Origin: Luteolibacter pohnpeiensis
Lineage (GTDB): Bacteria; Verrucomicrobiota; Verrucomicrobiia; Verrucomicrobiales; Akkermansiaceae
Reading direction: 5' to 3'
Length of the DNA: 64,000 bases
NCBI RefSeq assembly: GCF_016595435.1
Contig: NZ_JAENIJ010000005.1
Location: forward strand, 62,001 to 126,000
The position numbers were made by a program, and so were the translations under genes. Every line of letters starts with the position of its first letter. Position 1 is the first letter of the stretch. Of this stretch, positions 35,722 through 44,173 are shown piece by piece. The notes beneath the pieces are model-generated. The model was not told the DNA's origin. It saw nothing but the letters and a program-made list of their open reading frames with translations, and did not search any database.

Positions 35722-36552
35722 ATGAGGTTGTTTCTTTTTCTGACATGGGTGACCCTCGGAGGATTGCTTCAAGCAAATGCCGAGACAAAAACGGCGGTCG
35801 AAACTGGTATTTCATACTATGACTCCAAAGCTCTGGCAACTGCCACCGAGTATCAGAAGGAGCAGTGCAAACTGGATATCTATCACGTGGTGGATGCCCC
35901 TGCAGCCCCAACACTGATCTGGTTCCACGGTGGGGGATTGACTGGTGGACATCGGGAATTTCCGAATCTCAAGGATCATGGAATCAATCTGGTGGCTGTA
36001 GGCTATCGTTTATCCCCCAAGGGTGAGTTACCCTGCTTCCTGGAAGATGCGGCTGCCGCAACGGCATGGACGATTCAGAATATTTCGAAGTATGGCGGTG
36101 ACCCGAAAAAAGTTTTTGTCGGCGGCCATTCCGCTGGCGGCTATCTCACCTTGATGATCGGCATGGATCCGCAGTGGTTGAAGCCATATGGCATTTCGAT
36201 CCATGATCTCGCCGGTTTGATCCCGGTGAGCGCGCAGGTCACAACGCATTTCACGGTGAAAAAGTTAAGAGGCGACACAGGCGATTCGCTTCGCCCGATC
36301 ATCGATGAATACGCACCGCTTTATTATTCAGCGAAAGAGCTTCCACCCATCTGCCTGATCACCGGAGACCGGAAAATTGAATGGAAATCTCGGGTCGAAG
36401 AGAACGCGTTGTTAGATATCACATTGACCAATCTCGGCCAGCCAATGCACGAATTCCATGAAATGCCGGGATTCGATCATGGTTCGATCTTGAACGGATC
36501 CATGCCACTCATCGAACCCTTCATTGATAAGGTCGTCTCTTCCAAAAAATGA
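35722..36552 (+). CDS. Secreted alpha/beta-hydrolase (BD-FAE/esterase type)
   Basis: From ATG at 35722 a signal peptide (MRLFLFLTWVTLGGLLQANA) leads a 276-residue protein. The oxyanion-hole motif is WFHGGGL, the nucleophile elbow GGHSAGG, and the C-terminal His lies in GFDHGS. The likely acid is the Asp of ITGDRK. The layout matches carboxylesterases and feruloyl-esterase-like (BD-FAE) enzymes. It is divergent from the beta-galactosidase gene with a 182-bp shared promoter region, so both may serve carbohydrate use by removing ester groups and galactose. Confidence 0.85.
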   Translation: MRLFLFLTWVTLGGLLQANAETKTAVETGISYYDSKALATATEYQKEQCKLDIYHVVDAPAAPTLIWFHGGGLTGGHREFPNLKDHGINLVAVGYRLSPKGELPCFLEDAAAATAWTIQNISKYGGDPKKVFVGGHSAGGYLTLMIGMDPQWLKPYGISIHDLAGLIPVSAQVTTHFTVKKLRGDTGDSLRPIIDEYAPLYYSAKELPPICLITGDRKIEWKSRVEENALLDITLTNLGQPMHEFHEMPGFDHGSILNGSMPLIEPFIDKVVSSKK

Positions 36553-36564
36553 TCGGTTAGAACC

Positions 36565-38415
36565 TCATGCCGTAGGTGGAAGTTCGGTTGGCGGAACCAA
36601 GGCGTAAAGCGCGGTTCCTTCCGCGACTTTGGTCAACTCCGATGGCGCGGGTCGGAGGCCTTTCAGGTCTTTCATGAATAGAATCAGCGCCGATGGATAG
36701 GACTCGCGATATTTGTCGAAATCGAACTTCTCGGTGATCATCGACTTTTTCATCACTGCTCCACTTTGCACATAGGAGGTGAGCTGGCTGTGATCTGGAC
36801 CACCGACAAAGCAAACCCGGCTGCGCAGCTCGTGAGCGATGGATTTGGTATGATGTTCGTTTCGATCTGCGGGGGCGATTTGCCAGACTCCGGCGCGTCC
36901 GAATTGGTGAATGAAACGGGTTGCCGCCATGGAGTTAACCTCATCGTTCGGAGTGCCAGCGACAAGGTGTCCGATGCCGTTAAAGTCGATCGATTCCTCT
37001 GCAAATTCGGATAGGATGTTGGCTCTCCGTGCATCGAGTCCGAGCATTTTGGCGGTCGCGATGTTTTTGAAGTTTGTATCTAACAAAAGCACCCGGTGAC
37101 CATCTTCCTGCAGCGGCTTTGCTGCGAGTCTGGCCCAGGCATCCGCTCCAGCGAAGAGCACTCCATCGGAGGTTTTGGATGCCAGGCCAAGCCGCCTGGC
37201 CAATGGAGCTGCGGCGAGACCGTAAATACTGACGGTGCCGATGATGATGAGGAATATCAGCGCGACCAACTCTCGCGATTGTTCGGCAATAAGCGGTGAC
37301 AACTGGACACCAAACCGTCCGTGAACTGCAGCTTCCTCGAACTCGAGGGCAAAGATGGAGGTTACCGCAGCAGCGACGATTCCGCGCGGTGCCAAAAACG
37401 CGAGGAAAGTTCTCTCTTTGAACGTGGTTTGCTTTGATCTCCACAAGGACAGATAGACGGATAGGGGACGGCCGATCAAAACCAGAAATGCCAGTAGAAT
37501 CAGTCCCTTCTCCAACGATGCATGCAAGTCTGCTGCGGAAATCCGACCTGATAGAATGATAAACAGGGAAGAAATGATGAGCGTGCGGAGGTTTTCCTTA
37601 AACTCAAGAATATGGCGGACTGAGACACTTTTCTGGTTCGCCAAAGCAACTCCGAGCACGGTCACAGTCAGCAGGCCTGCCTCGTTTTCGATTTGATTCG
37701 AGCCAGTGAAGGCAATCGCAACCACGGCCAACAAGAAGACGGGTTGCAAGTAGTCTGGAACCAAATGGTTTTTGAGCAGGAACTCAACGCCTTTTGCGAT
37801 CAGAAGGGCACCGATAATTCCAACGAGGATCATCACGCCAATTGACTGAAGAAGCTCGGTTCGAGCGGTTACGAAGTCGCTGGCGATCGCAATTTTGAAA
37901 ACCAGCACTCCTAGGATTGCACCAATCGGGTCGACAACAATGCCTTCCCATTTGACGATCGATCCCATTTTGCGCGTCGGGTTCACATGGCGCAGCAATG
38001 GAGCGATCACGGTAGGACCGGTAACTGTTAGAATGCAGCCGATCAGTCCCGCGATGCGGATGTTATATCCAAGCGCATACGTCATGAAGGCGGTGGTCAG
38101 TGCAAAAGACAGCACCACGGCAAAGGTGCAGAGCCGCAGAATCGGTAGGCCGGATTCCTTCAACTCTTGGAATTTCAGGGTCAGTCCGCCCTCGAACAGG
38201 ATGATGGCGACGAACAAACCAACCACCGAGAGAAGTGGGCTGGAATGACCATCGCCTGGTGCGAGAAAGTCATCAATTCGAACGCCGGACCATTGGCCGA
38301 AGGCAAACCCGAATCCCAACAGGAGCAGGATCGACGGCAGCTTGAACTTCCAGGCAAGCCACTGGGCAAGGATGCCCAGGGCCAGAATCATGGTCAGGAA
38401 TACGAGAGGTGACAT
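36565..38415 (-). CDS. CPA1-type cation:proton antiporter with TrkA-N domain
   Basis: This protein of 616 residues has about twelve hydrophobic segments (residues 1-405). They include TGPTVIAPLLRHVNP and WEGIVVDPIGAILGVLV, the ion-site region of NhaP-like antiporters. The soluble C-terminal part has an NAD-binding RCK/TrkA-N domain (GVLFAGADAWARLAAKPLQE). It exchanges Na+ or K+ for H+ at the inner membrane, probably gated by nucleotide. The ATG at 38415 has a clear ribosome site, GGGAGGT, four bases upstream, which fixes the start over the GTG at 38421. Confidence 0.9.
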   Translation of the reverse strand: MSPLVFLTMILALGILAQWLAWKFKLPSILLLLGFGFAFGQWSGVRIDDFLAPGDGHSSPLLSVVGLFVAIILFEGGLTLKFQELKESGLPILRLCTFAVVLSFALTTAFMTYALGYNIRIAGLIGCILTVTGPTVIAPLLRHVNPTRKMGSIVKWEGIVVDPIGAILGVLVFKIAIASDFVTARTELLQSIGVMILVGIIGALLIAKGVEFLLKNHLVPDYLQPVFLLAVVAIAFTGSNQIENEAGLLTVTVLGVALANQKSVSVRHILEFKENLRTLIISSLFIILSGRISAADLHASLEKGLILLAFLVLIGRPLSVYLSLWRSKQTTFKERTFLAFLAPRGIVAAAVTSIFALEFEEAAVHGRFGVQLSPLIAEQSRELVALIFLIIIGTVSIYGLAAAPLARRLGLASKTSDGVLFAGADAWARLAAKPLQEDGHRVLLLDTNFKNIATAKMLGLDARRANILSEFAEESIDFNGIGHLVAGTPNDEVNSMAATRFIHQFGRAGVWQIAPADRNEHHTKSIAHELRSRVCFVGGPDHSQLTSYVQSGAVMKKSMITEKFDFDKYRESYPSALILFMKDLKGLRPAPSELTKVAEGTALYALVPPTELPPTA

Positions 38416-38456
38416 GTGCACCTCCCATTAATCGCGAATCTACTTTTTTCGACGAG

Positions 38457-41400
38457 TTATTTCGATGAAATCTCGGTTTCGCCAACCACCCGAACATGGA
38501 GGAAACCGGTATCTCCAACTGGGACCGGGGCGCGCCAGGTTTCCGTCATGGTGCCATCGTAGTGGTTGGTCTGCTCGATCAGGATTGGGGAATCTTCCCA
38601 TGATTCGAGATCAGTCGAGAATTCCACATGATACGTGAGATCGGTTGCCGCGATGTTGCGCAAGAAGGTGATGGTCAAGTAGGTCTCCACATTGCCATCG
38701 ACCGTGAGTTGCTGAAGGCCGGAATCCGGTCCCTGATTGGTCGAAGCGGGATCTGAGTTAAACGCGTATTCCAATAAATTGACGAGGCCATCGCCATCGT
38801 CGTCATCCAAAGATGAACCTGTTAGATTTTGATGGGATGCCCAGGTTTCGAATGATAACTGATCTTGATAGCCAGGTGTGCCGCCAGGGTAGGGGCTTGC
38901 CATCCAATTTTCAGGCAGTGAAGGATCAGGCTGCGAATCCGGATGGATCAGCACCAAGCTGCGACCATCGGTATCCGCTTCCGTAGGCCAAGGGGCCGAA
39001 TCCGAATAGGTGAAATCCACCAGTGGCAGTCCTGCAGCAGATAGCAGCTGGATTCTTTCGCCGGAATTTTTCAAGGCACCGACGTAGGTGCCTGCGATGT
39101 TTCGGCCCGGCCCATAGCGGAAGGCAAAGGCATGGGCATTGGGAACGATGACGCATGATTCGCCGGGCGCGAGAATGAAACCCGAGGGGAATGTGAAGGT
39201 GATGCCTTTTTCAAAATACGCACCTGTTAGATCATAGGATTCACTTCCCACATTTCGAATTTCCATGAATTCGAAAAGCTCCTGGTCATCAAATCCTGCC
39301 GAAATTTCGGCAAGTGTCGGATTGCTGGGTTTGTAGAGCATTTCGCTGACTACAATCGGGCCCGGGGCAGGGGCGACTCCAGCGATGAATTGGATGGGCT
39401 CCGACCAGTGACTCCAACGCCCGGTTTGATCCTGATGGCGAACCCGGGCGCGATAAGCGTGGCCGGATTTACAAACGGTCGCGGGAATCAATATCGAGCT
39501 ATTGAAAGTATCGATCGGACCGCTGTCGAAATCGCTGTTCCACTCCAGTTTTACTTGATCGGCTGGATCGTATGCGGGAGCGGTAGGATTTGTGACTTCG
39601 GCGATCCGCCACTGCATGGCTGCAAAATCTCCGGTACCTTGTGGGTCGGAAAAGGCGCTGCTGGAGAAACTCAGCGATGAGGTCACGAAATCGCCGGGAC
39701 CGGTGTAGGTGATCACCGGTGTGTTGGGGATGGTGTTCGCTTCGCTGGAGTCCACTCCGCGTTGAAGTTGATCCATGAATGCAGCTCTTCCTCCGCTCGC
39801 GACATCACCGCCAGGCCAGCTGCCACCAACCCAGGCGAATTGTTTCATGTCGATGACGAGATTCTCAAGCGAGGTGGCACCCGCTCCACCGAGGCCGTCG
39901 TAATTTCCTGCGGAAGATGGAGCTCCTTTCCAACGGATGGAATCGGCCGGAACGAATGGAGCGATTTTTGCGGCGAATTCATCAAGCAGGGGATCAATTT
40001 GATCTTCCTGCCACAACAGATCACGGACCTCGCGAACCGCGTTGAAATATTGCGGGTAGAGTCCGGAATTGGCAGGATTGTCAAAAATCGCGGCGTAGAC
40101 GACGTCCTTGCCTTCGTTCCAGGTTGGCCCCCAGGTGGCGTCGACATCGTTCGGCATGGTCCACAGTTTGCCCAAGTGATCGGTTTGGTCGGTGAAATCC
40201 GGTTCAAAGTAATAAGCCGCATTGTTGTCACCAGTTGGCCAATAGTCGTAATGGCGCACTGCCTGGCAGAGGGCGTGGTAATACGACCACTTTTCAACAT
40301 TCACATATCTGCGGATGAAGGCTTCATCCTTGCTGCTATTTAGATTCTGATAGATGTTGTCATGATCCGAGCCATCGCTCACGGCATCCGGGGCTTGATA
40401 TCTTTGCTCTTCTAGCCCTGCCGTTTCATCCCGTGTCAGCTTGTAAACGTTGCCTTTTTCAAGTTCGTGGGAGTCGAGGAAATTGCTGTCATAATCCTCG
40501 TGGATCATAATCAGTCCCCAAAAGTCGCCATGGTAGGCATCCGCTTGTTCTTGCGCGGTCGTTACAGTGCGGAAGTGTCCCCAATTCGCGCGGGGCGAGG
40601 GAATGCCGATCGTTTCCCAGAGATGGAAGTTGATCATTTCGTTCAGTGAATAGGTCAACGTTCCGCGATTTTCCCAGCAGTTTTCGGTGGTCATGCTGTT
40701 CCATTTCGTGGGTAGCAGATTTCCGTCATTATCCCGGTTTTGGAAGTCGTAGCCTTTATTGAAAAAGAATCGGAACCCGCGCTTGCTGGTGTAATAGTAG
40801 CGTCCGTTTCCGCCGTGGAGGCGATACTTGATATGATCGTAAACGACTCCTTCGAATACAAACGCGCCTTCCCAGTTTTCGTATGTCCAGCTCGGGGTGT
40901 TCCCGCTAAGTTGGTCTGCGGAATTATAGGCCACGCACTGATCGTAATCCTGTTGACGGGTGAGGAATTGATAAACAGGCAAGGTCTGTAAAGTTGAGGC
41001 GGATACTCCCTGATAATCGGGCACTCCGTCGTAGACATAACAAGCAAAGTTTTTTGATTCGTCGTCGTCAAATGGTGCGCGTGCAGATTCGTTTTGCAGG
41101 TCGGTTGCGGAGACCCGGTAACGAACCAATGTCCGGTTGTTCTGGCCGGGGATCACCGCCGTGAAAATCCCGTCACCCGGAACTGCGTCTCCATGAGTGC
41201 CATCGTCCCACATGGGGATGTTGGTCCAGTTCGCCGGATCTTCAAAAGCGGGATTCGGCGTGCGGGGGAGGTTGGTGTTAAATTGATGATCGACGATCGG
41301 AAGTGGCAAATAGGCCGGGATGTAATTGCCCGGTGAAACGATCTGATAAGAGAGCGTCGCGGAGGCGATCCCATCTGCGTCGCTTAACTTAGCGGTGACA

Positions 41401-42995
41401 ACCATGGCTTCGTTCGAGGTTGGTTGAGTCGGAGCATGCACAACCTCCTCAATGTTCGGTGCAGGATTGATTTTGAACTGATAGTTTTGTGCTCCCGGAG
41501 AAGCGATTTCCATGGTGGCTTCGCCATCCGGAACGATGGAGGCACGCCAGGAACTTCCAAGATTTGGATCGAGAAGCGGATTGACCAATTCCGCAGAGGC
41601 TCCGTCGCCATTGGCCGCGCATGGCCATGGAAATCCGGAACGATAACTGACCTCGGCGACGGTCTGCTCGGATGTATCTGTTAGAGTGATCGTTTCGCCG
41701 TCCGAGCTGAGGGATTTTTCATAAGGACCCAGCGCCGATACGTTCCATAATGCTGCCACCGTGGCGGGGTTTTGAGCGATGACGAGATAGCCACCAGCTT
41801 GCATGGTCGTGCCTGCTGGGAAGGTGAAGTCAATCGCGCCACTGAGGGTCCAGCCACTGATATCGACCGGTGATTGATCGAAATTGAATAGCTCAATGAA
41901 ATCGCTGTGAACCGTGTTATTCAGTCCGTTGTAGTGGATCTCATTGATCAGAACCCGACCATTCTCCGGGAGTTCGGGGAGGATGGACTCGACGATCGCG
42001 GAGGCTGAACCAGTTCCAGCTGAGTTTTCCGCTTCAATTCGATAGTAATGGGTTTGTCCACCGCTGGCCGTGGTATCGAGGTATGAGGTGCTGGTCATTC
42101 CCGTTGCGATCGGATTGAATGGGCCGCTTTCAGAATCGGAGCGGAGCACGGTGTAACTGGTGGCACCTGCCGTTTCCGCCCAGGAGATGCGCGCTCCATT
42201 CGCAGCCACTCGAGTTGGAACGAGCGGAGTGCTGCCTCCTGAAAGACTGTATTTTCCTAAAATGGCGGATTCGTATGCTGATAACTCGGATGAGTCTAGT
42301 ACTTCATCGAGGACGATGATCTCGGCGATGTCACCCGTTAGAAAATTATAAGGCCCAGGTTGGGCTCCTATGGCAATTTGTTGGAAGGCGTCCAATGACT
42401 GATTGCCTACATCCGTCGAAACATCGCGCAGTGACTGATCGACGTAGAGCGAAATGGTAGAACTCGCCGTATTGCGCACGAAACTTAGCAAATGGGGAGC
42501 GCCATCATCGAATCCCTGCGGGGAACGAATGGTCACGTCTGGAGATCCCGTGCCGGCGATGACCCGGCCGCTTTCACTCAAAGCGATGCCAAAGTCATCG
42601 GTGACCCCAGGGGTTTCCGCGCTTACCAGACCGGCCCCTGAATAGAAATTGCTGGAGGAGCCTGATCCTGCGGAAGATTTGAACAACACCAGTATGGTGA
42701 AATCGCCATCGATCGGGCGGGAAAAGGACATCGATTGGCTACCATCGAAATGCACCGAGGGGAGTCCGTTCATGCCTTGCAGATCCAGCGTGGGGGCTGC
42801 TCCGACGGCCTGCGCGAGATGCCCATTTTGGCTGGAGTCGATCCATTGGCTGACTGCGGATTCCGCTTCAGATTGAATGGAATCAGCTTTGAACCAGGCC
42901 ACTGGATCGGCGATGGATTCAGAATAGCCAAACAGTAGCAATGCCATGGGAGCAACGGCGGGAAAGTGCCGTAGCGCGGTGCGATATAAATTCAT
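38457..42995 (-). CDS. Giant secreted LamG / lamin-tail / CotH-kinase protein
   Basis: From ATG at 42995 the protein has about 1512 residues and an N-terminal signal region (AVAPMALLLFGYSES). In order it has a LamG/ConA-like domain (about 30-220), a fibronectin-III-like domain (about 235-320), a lamin-tail domain (VLINEIHYNGLNNTVHSDFI, about 330-460) and a CotH-kinase-like region (about 630-1010; RLHGGNGRYYYTSKRGF, WGLIMIHEDYDSNFL, LWTMPNDVDATWG). A second lamin-tail domain (about 1240-1380) and the tail DGDGLVNLLEYAFNSDP complete it. CotH domains phosphorylate surface proteins in spore formers; here the substrate is unknown. It is probably attached to or released from the cell surface. Confidence 0.85.
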   Translation of the reverse strand: MNLYRTALRHFPAVAPMALLLFGYSESIADPVAWFKADSIQSEAESAVSQWIDSSQNGHLAQAVGAAPTLDLQGMNGLPSVHFDGSQSMSFSRPIDGDFTILVLFKSSAGSGSSSNFYSGAGLVSAETPGVTDDFGIALSESGRVIAGTGSPDVTIRSPQGFDDGAPHLLSFVRNTASSTISLYVDQSLRDVSTDVGNQSLDAFQQIAIGAQPGPYNFLTGDIAEIIVLDEVLDSSELSAYESAILGKYSLSGGSTPLVPTRVAANGARISWAETAGATSYTVLRSDSESGPFNPIATGMTSTSYLDTTASGGQTHYYRIEAENSAGTGSASAIVESILPELPENGRVLINEIHYNGLNNTVHSDFIELFNFDQSPVDISGWTLSGAIDFTFPAGTTMQAGGYLVIAQNPATVAALWNVSALGPYEKSLSSDGETITLTDTSEQTVAEVSYRSGFPWPCAANGDGASAELVNPLLDPNLGSSWRASIVPDGEATMEIASPGAQNYQFKINPAPNIEEVVHAPTQPTSNEAMVVTAKLSDADGIASATLSYQIVSPGNYIPAYLPLPIVDHQFNTNLPRTPNPAFEDPANWTNIPMWDDGTHGDAVPGDGIFTAVIPGQNNRTLVRYRVSATDLQNESARAPFDDDESKNFACYVYDGVPDYQGVSASTLQTLPVYQFLTRQQDYDQCVAYNSADQLSGNTPSWTYENWEGAFVFEGVVYDHIKYRLHGGNGRYYYTSKRGFRFFFNKGYDFQNRDNDGNLLPTKWNSMTTENCWENRGTLTYSLNEMINFHLWETIGIPSPRANWGHFRTVTTAQEQADAYHGDFWGLIMIHEDYDSNFLDSHELEKGNVYKLTRDETAGLEEQRYQAPDAVSDGSDHDNIYQNLNSSKDEAFIRRYVNVEKWSYYHALCQAVRHYDYWPTGDNNAAYYFEPDFTDQTDHLGKLWTMPNDVDATWGPTWNEGKDVVYAAIFDNPANSGLYPQYFNAVREVRDLLWQEDQIDPLLDEFAAKIAPFVPADSIRWKGAPSSAGNYDGLGGAGATSLENLVIDMKQFAWVGGSWPGGDVASGGRAAFMDQLQRGVDSSEANTIPNTPVITYTGPGDFVTSSLSFSSSAFSDPQGTGDFAAMQWRIAEVTNPTAPAYDPADQVKLEWNSDFDSGPIDTFNSSILIPATVCKSGHAYRARVRHQDQTGRWSHWSEPIQFIAGVAPAPGPIVVSEMLYKPSNPTLAEISAGFDDQELFEFMEIRNVGSESYDLTGAYFEKGITFTFPSGFILAPGESCVIVPNAHAFAFRYGPGRNIAGTYVGALKNSGERIQLLSAAGLPLVDFTYSDSAPWPTEADTDGRSLVLIHPDSQPDPSLPENWMASPYPGGTPGYQDQLSFETWASHQNLTGSSLDDDDGDGLVNLLEYAFNSDPASTNQGPDSGLQQLTVDGNVETYLTITFLRNIAATDLTYHVEFSTDLESWEDSPILIEQTNHYDGTMTETWRAPVPVGDTGFLHVRVVGETEISSK

Positions 42996-43040
42996 GTAGA
43001 TGGGTTTTCTCCGGTTGAAAGCGTGGGTAGGGGCTTTCAC

Positions 43041-43367
43041 CGGTCGGATTTTGGATGGATTTTCCCGCGGGGGTTAGGGCGGGAGGCAATCAATCCTGGA
43101 GGGGTTCGGGGTCTGGAATTTGACAAAAAAATCGGGTTCGCCAAGCACGTTCGCGGAAAGTTGAGATTTCCCTTATTTCTGGATTCGAACGCTGAGGTAA
43201 TAATCCAGCGATGATTCCGAACCCATTATCTTCTGATCGGTTGACTGGGAGTAATGATGGAATCCCATGTTTTTGCATCTGGGTCGCGCAATTTGCAATA
43301 TTTTCGACTCGTCTTCATTTCTTCAGCTGTTTATTCAAATTGCCAGAAATGAGATGGTTAAACGAAT
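43041..43367. other. Divergent intergenic region, no gene seen
   Basis: This stretch of about 330 bp separates the CotH gene (minus) from the DUF883-like genes (plus) and should hold both promoters. A 77-codon plus frame from 43211 has no family likeness and runs into the next gene, so I do not call it. No strong hairpin or repeat was seen. Confidence 0.5.
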
Positions 43368-43793
43368 ATGATGCAGATTCTCAAAGAGGGCCTGGATTAT
43401 GCGAAGGGATTCGTAGCTATGACGAACGAACCATCCTTAAGTGACGCTGAATCCAACCTTCGCAGCTTCGCAGAAAAAGAAGCGCAGGTTGTGAAAGAAA
43501 AATCCGCAGAATTGTATCACAACGTGAAGAGCAAAGGCGAAGACGCCGCAGCTTGTGCGGATGAATACATTCGCAAGCGCCCGCTGCCAGTTGTCGCCGG
43601 GGCCTTGGTCTTCGGCCTCGCAATCGGTTATCTGGCTTCCGCTTCCCGCCGTGAACCTGCATGTCTTTGCAGCCGGCTTCGTGGCCATCTTGACGATGCC
43701 ACAGATCAAGCGCGGGATCTAATTCCTGCTGATCTTTTGGGCGACCTTTCGTCCGGCCTGAGCCGCTTCACCCACCATCTTAAATTCTGGTAA
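43368..43793 (+). CDS. DUF883/YqjD-like membrane-anchored protein
   Basis: This 141-residue protein has a charged, helical N-terminal half (SNLRSFAEKEAQVVKEKSAE), then RKRPLPVVAGALVFGLAIGY, a single membrane helix preceded by a basic motif. That is the layout of ElaB/YqjD/DUF883 proteins, which tether soluble helices (and in E. coli ribosomes) to the inner membrane. A Cys/Arg stretch and an amphipathic tail of about 45 residues follow. The start could be ATG 43368 or ATG 43419; the latter has AAGGG about 11 bases upstream. It is followed 4 bp later by a related gene. Confidence 0.6.
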   Translation: MMQILKEGLDYAKGFVAMTNEPSLSDAESNLRSFAEKEAQVVKEKSAELYHNVKSKGEDAAACADEYIRKRPLPVVAGALVFGLAIGYLASASRREPACLCSRLRGHLDDATDQARDLIPADLLGDLSSGLSRFTHHLKFW

Positions 43794-43797
43794 TTTT

Positions 43798-44109
43798 ATG
43801 TCTGAATACACTCCAAATCCCAGCGAACCACCCACTATCGAAGAAGGGGTCTATGCATTGTTTGATGATGCGAAGAAGACCTTGAAGGAAAAGTATCACC
43901 AGTGCGAAGCCTGTGTGTCAGAGTCGCCAACGAAGGCGATGATTGCAGCAGTCGCCGCTGGATATGTTTTGCACCGGCTACCGATTCGCTCGATTGTTGT
44001 CGCCAACGTGCGACTTGTCTCAGCTTTGGCCGGGCCAGCCTTGTTGGCCTTTGGTGCGGCAAAAGCTTGCGAGTTCCTGCAGAAGGAAGCTCGCAAGCAT
44101 GCCGAGTGA
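43798..44109 (+). CDS. Small DUF883-like membrane protein
   Basis: This 103-residue protein has an acidic, helical N-terminus (EEGVYALFDDAKKTLKEKYH). It then has ESPTKAMIAAVAAGYVLHRL, a pattern like the membrane-proximal part of DUF883 proteins, and a second hydrophobic segment (VSALAGPALLAFGAAKA). It starts 4 bp after the preceding gene and is surely cotranscribed. A terminator hairpin follows at 44140. Together the two look like a stress- or stationary-phase membrane pair, which is inference from the family. Confidence 0.6.
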   Translation: MSEYTPNPSEPPTIEEGVYALFDDAKKTLKEKYHQCEACVSESPTKAMIAAVAAGYVLHRLPIRSIVVANVRLVSALAGPALLAFGAAKACEFLQKEARKHAE

Positions 44110-44139
44110 GTTCGTTAAAAACGGCTTAAGCCATTTTCA

Positions 44140-44173
44140 AACCCCATCCGTCGCTCAGATGGTTGGGGTTTTT
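44140..44173 (+). terminator. Terminator hairpin over the end of the RND pump gene
   Basis: AACCCCA (44140-44146) pairs with TGGGGTT (44164-44170), and the T-run reaches 44173. It ends the plus-strand DUF883-like pair and overlaps the last codons and stop (44155) of the convergent RND gene. Confidence 0.6.
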
